Of a DNA stretch of 64,000 nucleotides, positions 46,800 to 58,205 are shown piece by piece. The translations under genes and the position numbers were made by a program. The notes beneath the pieces were generated by a model. It was given only the letters and a program-made list of their open reading frames with translations, did no database searches and was not told where the DNA came from. Position 1 is the stretch's first letter, and each line of letters starts with the position of its first letter. The stretch is from Hydra vulgaris (lineage: Eukaryota; Cnidaria; Hydrozoa; Anthoathecata; Hydridae). The stretch is taken from NCBI RefSeq assembly GCF_038396675.1, contig NC_088926.1:11096501-11160500 (forward strand), written 5' to 3'.

Positions 46800-47910
46800 G
46801 ACGAAAATATAAAATGCAATTTTCTGGGAAATATGCTAGATGATATGGTTAAAAGAATACGGAATGACGATCCTGATAAGGGAATTTGGAGTGTTTATAG
46901 TAACGAGGCAACAATTTAAGTGCTAGTTCAATAGCACTAGGCGTGATCGTTGAGGTTGATGGCAATATAAACGAAGACGCTTGTTGGTTAAGAAAAGATG
47001 AAACAATACATATAAACATGTTCAAACTTGGTGCAGTAATTAAAGGACTAAACATGGGCCTTAACTGGAAAATGGAAGTTTTACACATCTGCACCGATTC
47101 GAAAGCGGTATTCCATTGGGTTACCGACGCACACACAAGAAAATCTAGATTGAGGACAAAAGCATCAAACGAAATGCTGATAAGAAGAAGACTCCAGAAT
47201 ATTACAAATATAGTGGATGAATACCAACTTAAAGTAGACATTAAGCTTGTCGCTTCGGAAGTTAACTTGGTCTATGCTCTTACTAGTGTGCCCAATAGTT
47301 GGTTAAAATTGATTGATAAATCCTCTGAAATGGCAGCAAAGGGAATTATTAGAACTTTGCTATCTTCCAAAGAAATCGAGCACGTTCATAGATCTACAGG
47401 ACATTATGGTGTGAAAAAAACATTAAACTTCGGTCGTAAAATCGACCCATCAGTGAGCAAGGAAGAAATAAAACAAGTGGTTGAGAAATGCATAGCCTGT
47501 CAATCAATTGATCCAAGTCCAATAAAATGGCCAAAAGGGGAAATAGAAGTAAAGAGAACGTGGCAACGACTTGGCATTGACATAACTCATTATGAGAGGC
47601 AGCACTATCTTACTTTAATTGACAGTGAACCTACACGGTATGCAATATGGCGATATCTTAAAGATCAAACCAGCACATGTGTTATTCAAGAATTAAACGC
47701 GATATTTCTCGAACGAGGAGGTCTGGATGAAATACTGACGCACAATGATACTGCATTTCAAAGCACATTATTTTTGCAGTTTGTAAATATATGGAACGTT
47801 AAACTTCGATTCAGGTGCGCTTATGCACCTTCTGAAAATAGAATTGCAGAACGATGTCACCAAACTGTCAAAAGAACGGCGAAGAGAGTTCCGTGCAGCA
47901 TACGGAGGTA
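46800..47910 (+). pseudogene. RNase H and integrase of LTR element
   Basis: RNase H-like blocks: IWSVYSNEATI, EVDGNINEDACWLRK and HICTDSKAVFHWV (46,890-47,125), then RLRTKASNEMLIRRRLQN. The integrase zinc domain HVHRSTGHYGVKKT ... KCIACQ is at 47,383-47,505. Integrase catalytic residues: Asp in LGIDITHY (about 47,578), Asp in LTHNDTAF (about 47,745), Glu in AERCH (about 47,848). The frame 46,943-47,911 is open for 322 codons, so this is the best preserved part, but neighbours are broken. Confidence 0.8.
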
Positions 47911-48348
47911 GTTTATTGGTATAACGTTAGCCCAAAAGATGGTTGTAAGTCTTTTACTGCACCTGCAAATAAGTTATATCAATACATAATTAAAGTAAGA
48001 GGAATTAATAACAATAAGAACGCACATATTTCCTATAACAAGATAACCAATAAGTTCAAACTTGGCGATAAAGGATGGGTTAAACCCCCGGATAACCGAT
48101 GCGACTTTCAATATAAGATTGAAATAGTTACTGGGATAATCTCGGAGCAAACGGTAGAAATGGACAAAATGTGTCGATATGTAAGAGACCTAAGACAAGT
48201 AAGAGTCGACAACGCTTCGAATGAAGATCTTGGACAAGTAAGATGTGACAATGATTTAAATTTTTTTTTATATACATGTTTATTTTACAATTACAAAGTA
48301 ATTACAAGTAACCAATCACTGATTGGCAGTAAAGATATACAAATTTAA
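47911..48348 (+). pseudogene. Integrase C-terminal tail of LTR element
   Basis: Continues the integrase in a shifted frame: EVVYWYNVSPKDGCKSFTAP (about 47,906) matches the block after the catalytic core, followed by a basic tail with GDKGWVKPPDNRCD, reminiscent of the GPY/F-type DNA-binding end. Ends at 48346. Confidence 0.6.
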
Positions 48349-48879
48349 ATCATAAATATAAAGTTCGAAGTATACAAAGTAAATAAAAATATTGCTAAAA
48401 AAGAGTCTTTTTTTTTTTTTTCGGCAACTCCGAGACATGAATAAAATAAATACCAATTACAACAATATAATAACGTGTACGTAAAAATAATCCGAGAAAT
48501 ATATATCTATATTACTCCAATTAAAATAAAAAATGCAATAAATAAAAATAAATCTGCTGATTTTTCGGAAGAGAGTTTAGATGTTTCACTATAAGTTTAT
48601 TTACCACATTTCAAAATAATATTAGTGTATAAACATGATAAAAACGAAATTTGTGTAAGATGGATAAAAAGAATTACTTATTTGTAGTCACAAGAAGCTC
48701 GCAGAAGACTTAAGTCAGTCTTGTCATTGAGTACCTTTTTCTTAGACGTGTAATACACATAAAAAATCAGTTGCATACGTGGTATATATGCATGTGTTAC
48801 ATATATACCTTGTTTTAATTTTTTTTTTTTATTGATTTGTATTAAAAGTTAAGTTACATTTATTTATTTATTCAAATAT

Positions 48880-49835
48880 AAAAAAATTCCTTACAGTTGT
48901 TTAATTTGATTATTGTAGTTTTTAGCTTTTTTTCAGAGAGTGTTCGTTGTTTAAGTTTAATAGTGATTCGTTTCTGGAAACTAATTTGTTAAATAAATAG
49001 GGACCACGATATGTAATTGAGAATTTTGAGAGTCTTGTTGTTTCAAATGGTATCTTAAAGTTGCCTGTTGCTCTTGTATTGTATTTATTTATATTGTTTT
49101 TAAAAAAGTGTGCTGTAAAATGTTATGGAACCAGACTTAGTTTATATTTAAACATGAAAAGTATATTTTGAAAAATATTTATTTGAAATATATTTAGTGC
49201 GTTAATTTGTTCCAGTAGGGGTTGAGCATGAGTAAATTAGTTTTTGTTGTATACTAGTCTTGAAGCGTGTTTTTGACGTAAGTAAAGTGGTTGTAATTTA
49301 GATTTGTGGGTACTGCCCCATGCTATAACGGCATACATGAGATAGCTATGTATGAATAAAAAGTAGATAAGTTTTCGACTTTTTTGTGATAAAAATGGTC
49401 TTTCCTTGTAAAGTAAACCTATGTTCTTTGATATTTTTGTGTTTATGTAGTTAATGTGGGGTTTCCAGGAGATGTGTTTATCAAATAGAACTCCTAAAAA
49501 CTTTTTATTCAGAGCTCTTTTGATGGTTATCCTTTTTATATTAATTGTTGGTAGGTTCAGGGGTATTTTTTTAATTTGTTGATTAGAGTGAAATAGTATA
49601 CACTTAGTTTTTTCTATATTGAGTGACAGTTTATTTGATTTAAACCATATATTAACTTTTTTTTAGTTCAGCATTTGTTTTTTGATAGAGGTCTTCGATT
49701 GTCTTTGACAAGTAAAATAAGTTTTTATCGTCGGCAAACATTATAGTTTTAAAGATATTAGAGGCGTTTGGAAGATCGTTTATATAAATAAGAAACAAAA
49801 GATGAACAAGTTCTTGAGATAAGATGGTTGTTATG
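48880..49835 (-). mobile_element. Second Jockey/CR1-type fragment, 5'-truncated
   Basis: Minus-strand RT C-terminal part: FLIYINDLPNASNIF and FADDKNLFYLS (about 49,790-49,710), then a thumb region with KKFLGVLFDKHISWKPHIN (about 49,500) and SYLMYAVIAWGSTHKSKL (about 49,330). It is the same family type as the copy at 42-45 kb but retains FADD. It is inserted between the integrase gene and the polypurine tract of the LTR element, and 5' truncation is usual for such insertions. Confidence 0.78.
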
Positions 49836-49838
49836 ACC

Positions 49839-50008
49839 AAGGGGAAGTGTAAAGTGTAATTATATTTAGTGATTGTTTTAAAGCTAACGATTGATTTGTG
49901 TTACTTGTAAATAATTGCATATGTATACAGACATATTTGTATATGATATAAAGACATAATTGTAAATATCAAGAGAACTAGTTTGTATATAAATTATGTG
50001 GAATTGTA
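49839..50008 (+). repeat. Polypurine tract and 3' LTR
   Basis: AAGGGGAAG (49839-49847), the plus-strand primer site, is followed by the 161-bp LTR 49848-50008. The LTR contains the intact A/T junction (49941/49942) that the Helitron occupies in the 5' copy. Confidence 0.85.
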
Positions 50009-50137
50009 TTAAGAGGTGTTCTAAACCTCGAAGAAATCAAATTTCTAAAAAATGTAATTGAATTAAGAAATAGTTCAAGGTCGCGTTGAATCTTATAATC
50101 CAAGCATTTCCCATAACTGCCAACTATTCGTCATTTC

Positions 50138-50394
50138 GCTTTGATTTGACAAGATTCTAACTGATTTTCTTTATATTAGGAGAATAGCAAATAAATCTTT
50201 TTTGTTTTTAATGTCTAAATAAAAATAGTTATATGATTATTTTTATGCATCAACCAAAAAAGAATACATAAACAAATAAAAAAACAATAATGTAAATAAC
50301 TTTAATTAAACATTAAAAAAAAAAAATTGAAAGATTTATTTAAAATTCTCCTAAATATATAAAATTTGAGCTAGAAACTTGTCAAACCAACGCG
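50138..50394. mobile_element. MITE (TIR family ending GTCAAACCAACGCG)
   Basis: 257-bp element with inverted ends (CGCTTTGATTTGAC and GTCAAACCAACGCG) and mirrored subterminal blocks (TATTAGGAGAATAG, ATTCTCCTAAATAT). The same family is at 55427-55689. No coding capacity. Confidence 0.78.
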
Positions 50395-50412
50395 TACCAA
50401 AGTGACAGAGTC

Positions 50413-50487
50413 AAACCAAACCAAACCAAACCAAATTGACAGAATTTACAGGCTAATATTGTATTAGCCTGAAAATTCTGTCAATTT
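50413..50487. repeat. (CCAAA)n and adjacent inverted repeat
   Basis: Four CCAAA units (50,413-50,434) lead into a near-perfect inverted repeat (50433-50457 and 50462-50487; TTGACAGAATTT...). Confidence 0.8.
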
Positions 50488-51287
50488 AATAGCAGTGTAT
50501 CACCTTAACTTTTCTATCCCAAGTAACTATATTAGTTATACACGTTATGTTAAACGCGTGGTATATTGCTAATACATCATGAGTTTGATACAACGTATAG
50601 GAAAAACAAAAAAAGAGATTTAAAAACTTGCTTGCAAAAAACGTAAACAAAGAGATATTTTTACTTTTTTATAACTTATCCTTTAAAAAGGTTTGAGTAA
50701 AGGATTGCGTGTTTTAAATTCTCATGAGTAATGATTGCATGTTTTTTTTGTTTAACCTTTTAAACCTAGAATTAAAAACTAGTATAAACAAGTATTATAT
50801 AAAAATAGGTGTCGTCATAAAATTTAACGCTATGAAAAGTACGCATTAAAAGATAAGATAATTAAAAGATAATATATTTAATATAATTAAAAGATAATAT
50901 ATATATATATATATATATATATCAATAAAAAATTGCAAATCAAGCGCATGTTTGATTTGCAATACTTTATTGTAGTTGGTACTCAGGTAGCTAACGAGAG
51001 ATCCGAACGATTTGCATTTCTTAAAAACAAATATTGCCGTTTTTAAACATCAATTTTTTTTGTTTTCCGCTTATTTTCAACTATTACAGTTATACATTTT
51101 AAAAAAATTGATTTTAAGCTTTTTTTATATAATTTATTATTTCTTTTACAAATCATTTTTCAGCCAAAGAATCAAATAAAACAAAACTACCACTAAAATA
51201 CATAAAACGCATCGGGGCTGCGTCATAAAAACAGTTGAAACAAATGTGTTAAGTATTTACATTCCAAAAATGTCTCTTTTATTCGAA

Positions 51288-51324
51288 AGTAAAAAGCCTC
51301 CTTGTTTACAGGAGGCTTTTTACT
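51288..51324. repeat. Perfect 15-bp hairpin
   Basis: Arms 51288-51302 and 51310-51324 (core AAAAAGCCTCCT) pair perfectly around a 7-base loop. It looks like a bacterial-type terminator but sits in eukaryotic gene-free DNA. Confidence 0.85.
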
Positions 51325-51450
51325 TGTTTAAGGCTAAAAAGCTCATATTTTATCTTTCCTTAAACAGTAAAAACGTTAAAATCGAAGTTTTCACTCATAG
51401 CAATTTACTTGCATAATCTCTTTATAGTCATTTGAATAAATTACCATAAA

Positions 51451-51588
51451 GAAACGTTTCAGCTTTTATAAAAGAAACGATTCAGCTTTTATAAAAGAAA
51501 CGTTTCAGCTTTTATAAAAGAAATGTTTCAGCTTTTATAAAAGAAACGTTTCAGCTTTTATAAAAGAAACATTTCAGCTTTTATAAAA
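51451..51588. repeat. 23-bp tandem repeat, six copies
   Basis: Unit GAAACGTTTCAGCTTTTATA plus AAA; each unit holds the palindrome GAAACGTTTC. Copies differ by single bases (GATTC, GTTTC, ATTTC variants). Confidence 0.92.
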
Positions 51589-52599
51589 CTTCTGCCCCAT
51601 AGGAATAAGTTAAAACTTGAAACTCGTAGACAATAAAATTACCTATTTTTTGTAAACAAATTAATACAATGAGCTTCAAGATTAAAAAAAATAAATAAAC
51701 TAATCAGAACACAAACAAAATAAAACGGAATTTTTTGAAAACAAAAGGGTCTAAACGCGATATTTTTCTTCGAATCTCTTCTTAACTACGTTGAGTAGTT
51801 TTTAAAATTAGAGACAGTAAACGCATAATGATTCATTTCAGCCCGGTCATATGACCAGATGACAGATTTATGAATTTTAAATTTTGGTTTTTATTACAAC
51901 TTTTCCCACAAGCAAACTGAAAACTCATGCAGCCAATGAATCATTATGATAAAGCAAACATACTGACAAAACATTTTTTCATAATTAACAATTTTGCATA
52001 AACTCCGGATTTTCCAAACGCGATCCACCATGGCCCGTTTTCTCCTAATTGGAATTAATTATAAAGTTACTCGATAGACTCATTTAATAAAATCGATCCG
52101 CTTTATAATCAAAATCTTTAAAAAAATTTAAAACGGTGATGCCACAAATTTTCGGTGACTATTCGGTATTCTGTCAATACGGGTACTTTTTTTAATACTC
52201 GGTTTTCGACCAAATGTTGCAAACTACTCGGCCGAATACCAGATTGTAACGAAGAAACGCATAAAAAATGATTACATAAAACTATTATTTTTACTTTTTA
52301 TTATAACAAATATTTAGCATATTTGATACTTAAAATCTATAGGTAAGTTTTGATAAAAACTTTTTCATCGTTTGATTATAACAAACGATTGCGCTTTTTC
52401 TCATAAGTTATGCATACTTCCTAAAATAGTCATTTACTATGTACACTGTCACCCGCAAATAATGCGAAAGCTTTAACAGTTCTGTTAGAATATTGTTTTA
52501 TATTTGCTAACCACCATTTATAAAGGTTCACTGTCCAATTTAAGCAAACAGTTTCATGTACATGTACATATAACAGTTTTATGTTTCATGTTTCATGTA

Positions 52600-53487
52600 G
52601 TGGGGCATATCGGGACAGTGGGGCATAGTGGGATAGTTATGCCTGAAGCCTTATATCTCAGCTGAAAATTTTTTTTTCAAAATTGTTTCTTTTTTAAATA
52701 TTTAAACCATTGTGCTTCATTATTGTAAAAAAAATTAATTTTAGAAATACCAAAATGCATTAAAAGTACCAAAATGCATCAGTTGGAAAAAAACATTGGT
52801 TTTATTTTTAATCTAAAATATCATTTTCCGTATTTAGAAAAGTAAAATATAAAAAAAAAAATTAAAAATATTAGTAACAGACTCAAAGAAATTGTTATTT
52901 TTATAACTTAACTTTAATTAATTATAGTGTTTAATGTAAATAACGACGGTAAGAAATTATATAAGAAAGATCAATCGTTCAAAATGGAATGAAATCCAGT
53001 TTTAGCAGTGAGTAAAAAGGAACTTAGAACTAGAAAAGCTTCTGATACCTATGTCATGTTTAAGTTTGCTCTACATTAGCATATTACTAATAAGCCAGCT
53101 CATCAAAAATAATGCCAAACAGTTTCAGGGTATTTTTTGTGTGATTTATGTAATTCATAATATTTTTTGTTTAATTTTAAATCTAATAGTAGTTACTAAT
53201 TTAATAGGATATAACAGATTTGCCCTATTTAATTTTTAGAAAAATTTCTTAAGTTTGTTTATTTAAGAGTATTTTATAATAAAACACAATAAGTTTTTTT
53301 TTATTTTAGCTGTTATTTCGTTTTTGTGGTGTATGGGTGTGTGGGCGAGTAGCTTCTATGGGTTACTTTATTGAGAATTTAATGTCTGAACATGTTTAAA
53401 TGATAAATAACCTTCATTTTTTATCATTCTTAAAGCTTTACAATTAACGAATAACTGCTACTTTTTAACTGTCCCGTTTCGCCCCAC
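52600..53487. mobile_element. Inverted-repeat element with GTGGGGC ends
   Basis: AGTGGGGCATATCGGGACAG at 52599 and, inverted, GTGGGGCGAAACGGGACAGT ending near 53486. The interior is AT-rich without a credible gene. A non-autonomous DNA transposon is the likely identity; superfamily not determined. Confidence 0.6.
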
Positions 53488-53572
53488 CCACCTTGCAACC
53501 ACCCACCTTGCAACCACCCACTTGCAACCACCCACTTGCAACCACCCACCTTGCAACCACCCACTTGCAAAA
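53485..53572. repeat. Minisatellite of CACCCACCTTGCAAC units
   Basis: Five to six copies of a 14-16-bp unit (ACCACCCACCTTGCA), adjoining the right end of the preceding element. Confidence 0.88.
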
Positions 53573-53930
53573 TGAAAAAGTTTTGCTAGTCTAGAGCTTC
53601 GTTACTTTGGTTGTCATGGCTTATTTTCAAAAATTTATATTTTTGTTTTTTTGTTCTCAAATTTTGTTCTCAAAAAAAAATCAATAAATTTTAGGAAATT
53701 TATAAAAAACAGTGTTAATTATGATTAGTTTATCCGCAACTAGCATTTGTTTCTTAAGTGTCCTTATATGCCCCGTTCTAGCCTAAGTGTATACGCCTCG
53801 CTCTACCCTAAATACCAATTTCACTAGCAATTGAACTTTTCTTTTACGAACCTTTATATGTGTGCATATTTTATGCACATATTTGAAGATTTGGAAAAGA
53901 AAAAATATATTTTTAACCATACAAACCATG

Positions 53931-54098
53931 AAGCAGCCGTGGTGCAGTGGTAGCGCACTTGCCTCAGAAACTCATATTTTACGACATCGATCTGGAAGGA
54001 GACGTGAGCTTCCGATTAAATGCTCATCCGCGGTGCTCTGTGATAAGATTGTAAAGACTTCTTGGAGCACCTAAATAAAATTAAAAAAAAAAAAAAAA
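53931..54098 (+). mobile_element. tRNA-derived SINE with poly-A tail
   Basis: Begins with a tRNA-like head containing an A box (TGGTGCAGTGGTAGCGC), continues in a GC-richer body unlike its surroundings, and ends in AAATAAAATT followed by 16 A. No clear target duplication is seen. SINEs are Pol III-transcribed and mobilised by LINE enzymes. Open frames across it are not genes. Confidence 0.8.
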
Positions 54099-54167
54099 GT
54101 TTTTATAAGAAAGCAAAATTTGATAAAAAGGTTATTATCTTTATTTTAACTATAAATGATTATTTAT

Positions 54168-54210
54168 AAATTACTTGGCATTTATTTGCAAAATAAATGC
54201 CAAGTAATTT
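54168..54210. repeat. Perfect 19-bp hairpin
   Basis: Arms 54168-54186 and 54192-54210 (core TTACTTGGCATTTA) with a 5-base loop, perfectly paired, 70 bases downstream of the SINE. Confidence 0.9.
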
Positions 54211-54382
54211 TATTTAAAAACGAGCCTCATAGAAAACATTTTCATTTTCAAAAGTAAAGCAAAAAATTTAGCTCCAGGCTGACATTTATGAAAATGAAAT
54301 ATTTCGAATAAAAAACAACGAATAAAAATCAACTAAAATTGAATTATTATTTTATGCAATATAAGTATATATTTTATATAAA

Positions 54383-55262
54383 GGGGAAAGGCGCCTATGA
54401 TGGCATAGCGCCAATGATGGCATACCGTTCATATTTTCATAAATATTGGTTATGGCAAAAAAGTGATTAGACCAAAATGTCTATACTGACTTTACATTAA
54501 TTTTAGTAAAAATACGTCCCTAATGCACAAATTTTGCTTTTATAATCAACAAAAATCGATTTTGGGATGTATTTTTAATCCCTTTAAATATTTAACATTG
54601 TGATTTTATTATCAACTGTGCAGAAATAAAATTTTCATGCATTTTATTTCCAAGTATTGCGCATTTAATAAAATACTTATTTTAATTTTATCTTTTGAAC
54701 AAGGCGGACTTAGCTTGATTAAATGAAAATGATGACTTCTTCCTATGATGGCATACTAACGAGTTAGATGTGTTGTAATATTGACGAGTTGAGAAAACCT
54801 TTTTTCTTTCATAAGAACAACATATTTGTTAGTGAAGTAAAAAGGAATTTTTACTTCACTAAAAAATTTTTGGTTCAAAAAACACATAAAACGCAATATC
54901 TCTTATGCGCATGCGCGAAATTCTACTCTGCAAAAAGTTAATTAGGATGATTACGCGTAATTTCTGGCATTTCTGAGGGAAGAATCTACGGTCAAATAAA
55001 ATTGTCAAGTTACCCTTGATGCTAACCAGCCCCATCCTCTCCTATGCCTTCATAGGAGCAGTAGTTTTCTATGATGGCATACTTGTGCTTTTTTTAAATA
55101 AAAATAACTAATATAAACATAAAACTGGTAAAAACTCTTGGGGTAATTATTGTTCTAAATGTAACAAAGAATGTATCCATATCAAAATTTTTGTTCATGA
55201 TCTACTGGATACTGAATAATGAAGCTTCAAAGTTAAGTATGCCATCACAGACGCTTTTCCCC
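54383..55262. mobile_element. 880-bp inverted-repeat element
   Basis: Starts GGGGAAAGGCGCCTATGATG and ends with the inverted GGGGAAAAGCGTCTGTGATG. The motif TATGATGGCATA recurs at about 54,395, 54,410, 54,743 and 55,070 and inverted near 55,238, possible transposase-binding sites. No coding capacity. Confidence 0.72.
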
Positions 55263-55426
55263 TAGTTTCTGAATAAGTTAAATGTTGACAAAAATAATAA
55301 TTACTTCATAACTTAATAATTTTCTATAAAGATTTAAATTACTTTTAAATTAAATTATAATTAAAAAACAATAAGGGGCAACTACTCTCTAAAATTTTTA
55401 AAAATTTGAATTTTTTTTTAACAATT

Positions 55427-55689
55427 CGTCGCGTTGGTTTGACTAGGTTCAAACTGAAATTTTTTATATTAGGGGAGTTTAGAAAAATCTTTTAACTTTT
55501 ATATCAAAATTATTTATATTAATGTTTTTTTATTTGTCTGTGGTTGGTGTATAAAAAACATAAATAAACAAAAAAACTATTTTATAAATATTTTTATTTC
55601 GACAATAAAAAAAAAGAAAAAACGATTTATTAGCTATTTTTCTAATATAAAAAAAAAATCAGTTAAAACGTTGTCAAACCAACGCGACG
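55427..55689. mobile_element. MITE nested in the transposon
   Basis: 263 bp with near-perfect ends CGTCGCGTTGGTTTGAC and GTCAAACCAACGCGACG. Same family as 50138-50394, including the internal TATTAGG/CTAATA blocks. Confidence 0.85.
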
Positions 55690-56025
55690 AGTTGTAGAAC
55701 AAAATTTTATGCAGATTTCAAATCTGCAAAAATAATTATTAGTTTCCTAATAAAATTTTGCTTATTTCTTGTTGTTTTAAACCTAAGTAAAAATCATGTC
55801 CATAGCAACGCGAATAGCAACAGAGTAAATGCTCTTTTTGTGTGTTTTTCCTAATATTACTAATTCTAAATCAGATTTGGATTTTTATTCTATTTGCTCT
55901 TTAATATTCTGTTCCTTATTATATTAAAACATAACCAATTTATGTTGCAACTAATTTACGATTTAACAAATAAACAAAGCTAAATTAAACAACAGCATAA
56001 ACAAAGTATGACAAAACCAACTAAT

Positions 56026-57160
56026 ATGGATGTTATTAAAACCACAAAAATAAACAACAGAGTAGAGCAAAGAAAAAAATACCATAAAAAACGAAGAGGT
56101 TTTAATGGATTTAAAATGCAGAAGGATGATGATGCAAGTAAAGTAAATACATGTGAGTAAAATGACAGATATATTTTAAATGCATCAGCAAAAAAAGTAA
56201 AAGTTATTACAAGACTCTCAACTAAAAAAAGTAAAAAAATACGGGTTACAGGACTATTGACACAGAAATTTTATCATTGGTAATGTGTCCTCAATGTGAA
56301 AATTGTACATTGTACCTTGGCGATCACCACAGAAAAAAGAAAGGTCTAGCAACTTTGTTATATATAAAGTGTTCAACACTATCTTGTGCTTTTACTTATG
56401 AATTTTATAGATCAGAAAATTGTGATAAAGGGTTTGATATTAACAATAGGACAATTTATGCAATAAGAGTGTTAGGTCATGGTCTTGGTGGTTGTGGTTG
56501 TCTAAGTAATATAGTTATTGACCACTTGCAAAATGTTTTTGGTGTTGCCATCCAAAAAAATACAAACAACTTGTATAAAATGAAAAAAGCAGTTTCCATG
56601 TAGCTTCTTCTAAGGAAAATAACTAACACATTTACTTTCCAACTGGAGGTTATAGTTTGTGCAAGTACGACATCGATAAAGCGAATTCTTCTTCCACATC
56701 CAAACCTGGACCAGGAGTTCCTATGGATATTATCCATAAAATAAAGCCAATATATGCTGATTTAAGTAAAGAATCTGAATTAGCAAAGTGTCTGTATGGA
56801 AAAACCTAGAATTGTAATAAGAGTTTTAATAATTTGATATGGAAAAGACTCCCAAAAAGTAATTATGTTGACTTAGCCAGTAAAGAATTCGGAGTGTATG
56901 ATGCTGTTGCAAATTATAACATTGGTACGAAGTCTATTATTTTAATTTATGAAAAACTAAATATGAAACCTGGACATTTTACTTTAGCTGGTTGCAAACA
57001 TATGTATAAAAAAAAAGTATGCTATCACCATTTAAGTCAAGTGAAAGTTATAAGATTAAGCATAGATTGTTACAAGTTCAAAGTATCTCTAAGGGCCTTA
57101 AGTCAAAAGAAAAGTACAGAGAGTATTATGAACCTGGTGGCTTTTAAAATATTCTTTTTT
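56026..57160 (+). pseudogene. Kolobok/Mutator-like transposase, broken
   Basis: Starts near 56026 (MDVIKTTKIN, then a basic segment KKYHKKRRGFNGFK). The zinc-binding block CPQCENCTLYLGD ... KKKGLATLLYIKCSTLSCAF is at 56,282-56,400, followed by INNRTIYAIRVLGHGLGG (about 56,442). A later block, LAKCLYGKT stop NCNKSFNNLIWKRLPK (about 56,785), then KEFGVYDAVANYNIG, is the usual C-terminal motif of these transposases. Stops at 56157, 56601 and 56809 and frame changes inactivate it. The middle of the protein (metal-binding core) is mostly missing. Confidence 0.75.
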
Positions 57161-57733
57161 TAATTCATTTTTTTTACAGTAAATTAATAAAAAGTATCCT
57201 ATTTTATGAATTTATTTTTTGTTTTGTATTTTCTAAGACTTTGTATTTTAAGTGCGCCGTTAAAAAAATCTCAAAAAGTATACATGCTATTGTGATAAAT
57301 ATTCAGGAATTGTTTATCTTATCAATATCTGCGATATCAGTTTAGCAGAACTTTTAATAAAACTTTAAATTTTGAGTTATTGAGTTTTGTATATTGTATT
57401 TTAACTATTTTTTGTGTTACCTGATTTTTCTGTACTTTTTTATGCAGTTAGAAGTATTAATTCGAAAATCTGCTTCACTCATATCACAAATTTATACATT
57501 TAAAACAGTTCTGGAAAGTTTCATTATCATTTCTTTAATGGTTCTTCCTAATTTTTTACAGCGTAAACACAGTTTTATGGTATTTTTAGCTTTTTTTTTT
57601 GGTTACCAGAGTAACAAGCTACCATTTTATAATTTGTTTTGTATTTTTAATATTAGCATAATATTTACTGTGTGAACCAAGAAAAAGTTGATTTATATGT
57701 GTTATTTTAAAATTTGAGGGTAGTTGCCCCTTA

Positions 57734-58092
57734 ATCCTAAAAACTCTTTTATTTTTTTAGGTAAAATCTGTGTATGTTTTATATATTGTATAATTAATCA
57801 GAATTTTTTTAAACACACCATCAATAAATCTAAAAAAATAAATATAAGTTATAAGTTATAAAAACTCAGGTAAAAAAAAAGTCTTTATATGATTTAGACG
57901 CAAAAAATTGTAATAAAAAAATTTGTCAGTAATTTGCTATTTGTTGACACCGTTAAAAAAAGGTGAAAAATTTCAAAGATTCTCACCAACCAAAAATCTT
58001 TGACCACTGTTATATTATAAAAATATTGATTAGGAATTTTTATAAATTTAAAACTAACAACTTTGCTAAAAACTTTTAGAAAGATTTTCACG
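57734..58092. other. Gene-free AT-rich sequence
   Basis: No supported gene between the transposon and the hairpin at 58093. Confidence 0.4.
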
Positions 58093-58124
58093 CTGTCATC
58101 TTAAAGTCCGCTTTAAGATGACAG
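58093..58124. repeat. Perfect 14-bp hairpin abutting tRNA-like head
   Basis: CTGTCATCTTAAAG, loop TCCG, CTTTAAGATGACAG. The right arm runs directly into the tRNA-like sequence. Confidence 0.9.
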
Positions 58125-58205
58125 TCCGTTGGCGCAGTGGTTAGAGTGCTGGCTTCAAATCAAAAGATTCGAGGTTTGATGACTGCTCTAGTAATATATG
58201 CGACA
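58124..58205 (+). mobile_element. tRNA-like head of a SINE or tRNA pseudogene
   Basis: GTCCGTTGGCGCAGTGGTTA contains a good A box; GAGGTTTGATGAC about 35 bases later looks like a B box (GGTTCGANTCC) after CpG decay. I cannot fold a full cloverleaf or assign an anticodon. Without a clear poly-A tail it could be a SINE fragment. Confidence 0.5.

Larger units (their letters stand above)
36069..50008 (+). mobile_element. LTR retrotransposon opened by three nested insertions
   Basis: The 5' LTR is 36069-36164 plus 41457-41523 and the 3' LTR is 49848-50008 (about 162 bp each; both start TGTAAAG and end GAATTGTA). A polypurine tract AAGGGGAAG directly precedes the 3' LTR. Coding order gag (41,600-41,826 and 45,380-45,670), protease, RT, RNase H, integrase (to about 48,348) is that of Ty3/mdg4-type elements. 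Insertions: a Helitron in the 5' LTR, a minus-strand non-LTR element in gag, and a truncated non-LTR element in the 3' UTR. Flanking 5-bp sequences do not match. Without the insertions the element would be roughly 3.5-4 kb, so parts of RT are also deleted. Confidence 0.8.
55372..57733 (+). mobile_element. Kolobok/Mutator-like DNA transposon
   Basis: Inverted termini GGGGCAACTAC (55376) and GTAGTTGCCCC (ending 57730). The flanks read ATAA on the left and TTAA on the right, consistent with a TTAA target duplication with one change, which would fit Kolobok; TA cannot be excluded. A transposase pseudogene lies inside, with a MITE near the left end. Confidence 0.68.

Noticed and set aside
51288..51324. 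Bacterial rho-independent terminator
   Set aside because: The stem-loop looks similar, but no bacterial gene or contamination signal surrounds it.
51451..51588. CRISPR array
   Set aside because: The six 23-bp units are directly tandem with no unique spacers, and the context is eukaryotic.
53862..54074. 70-codon protein frame
   Set aside because: It is the translation of a tRNA-derived SINE.
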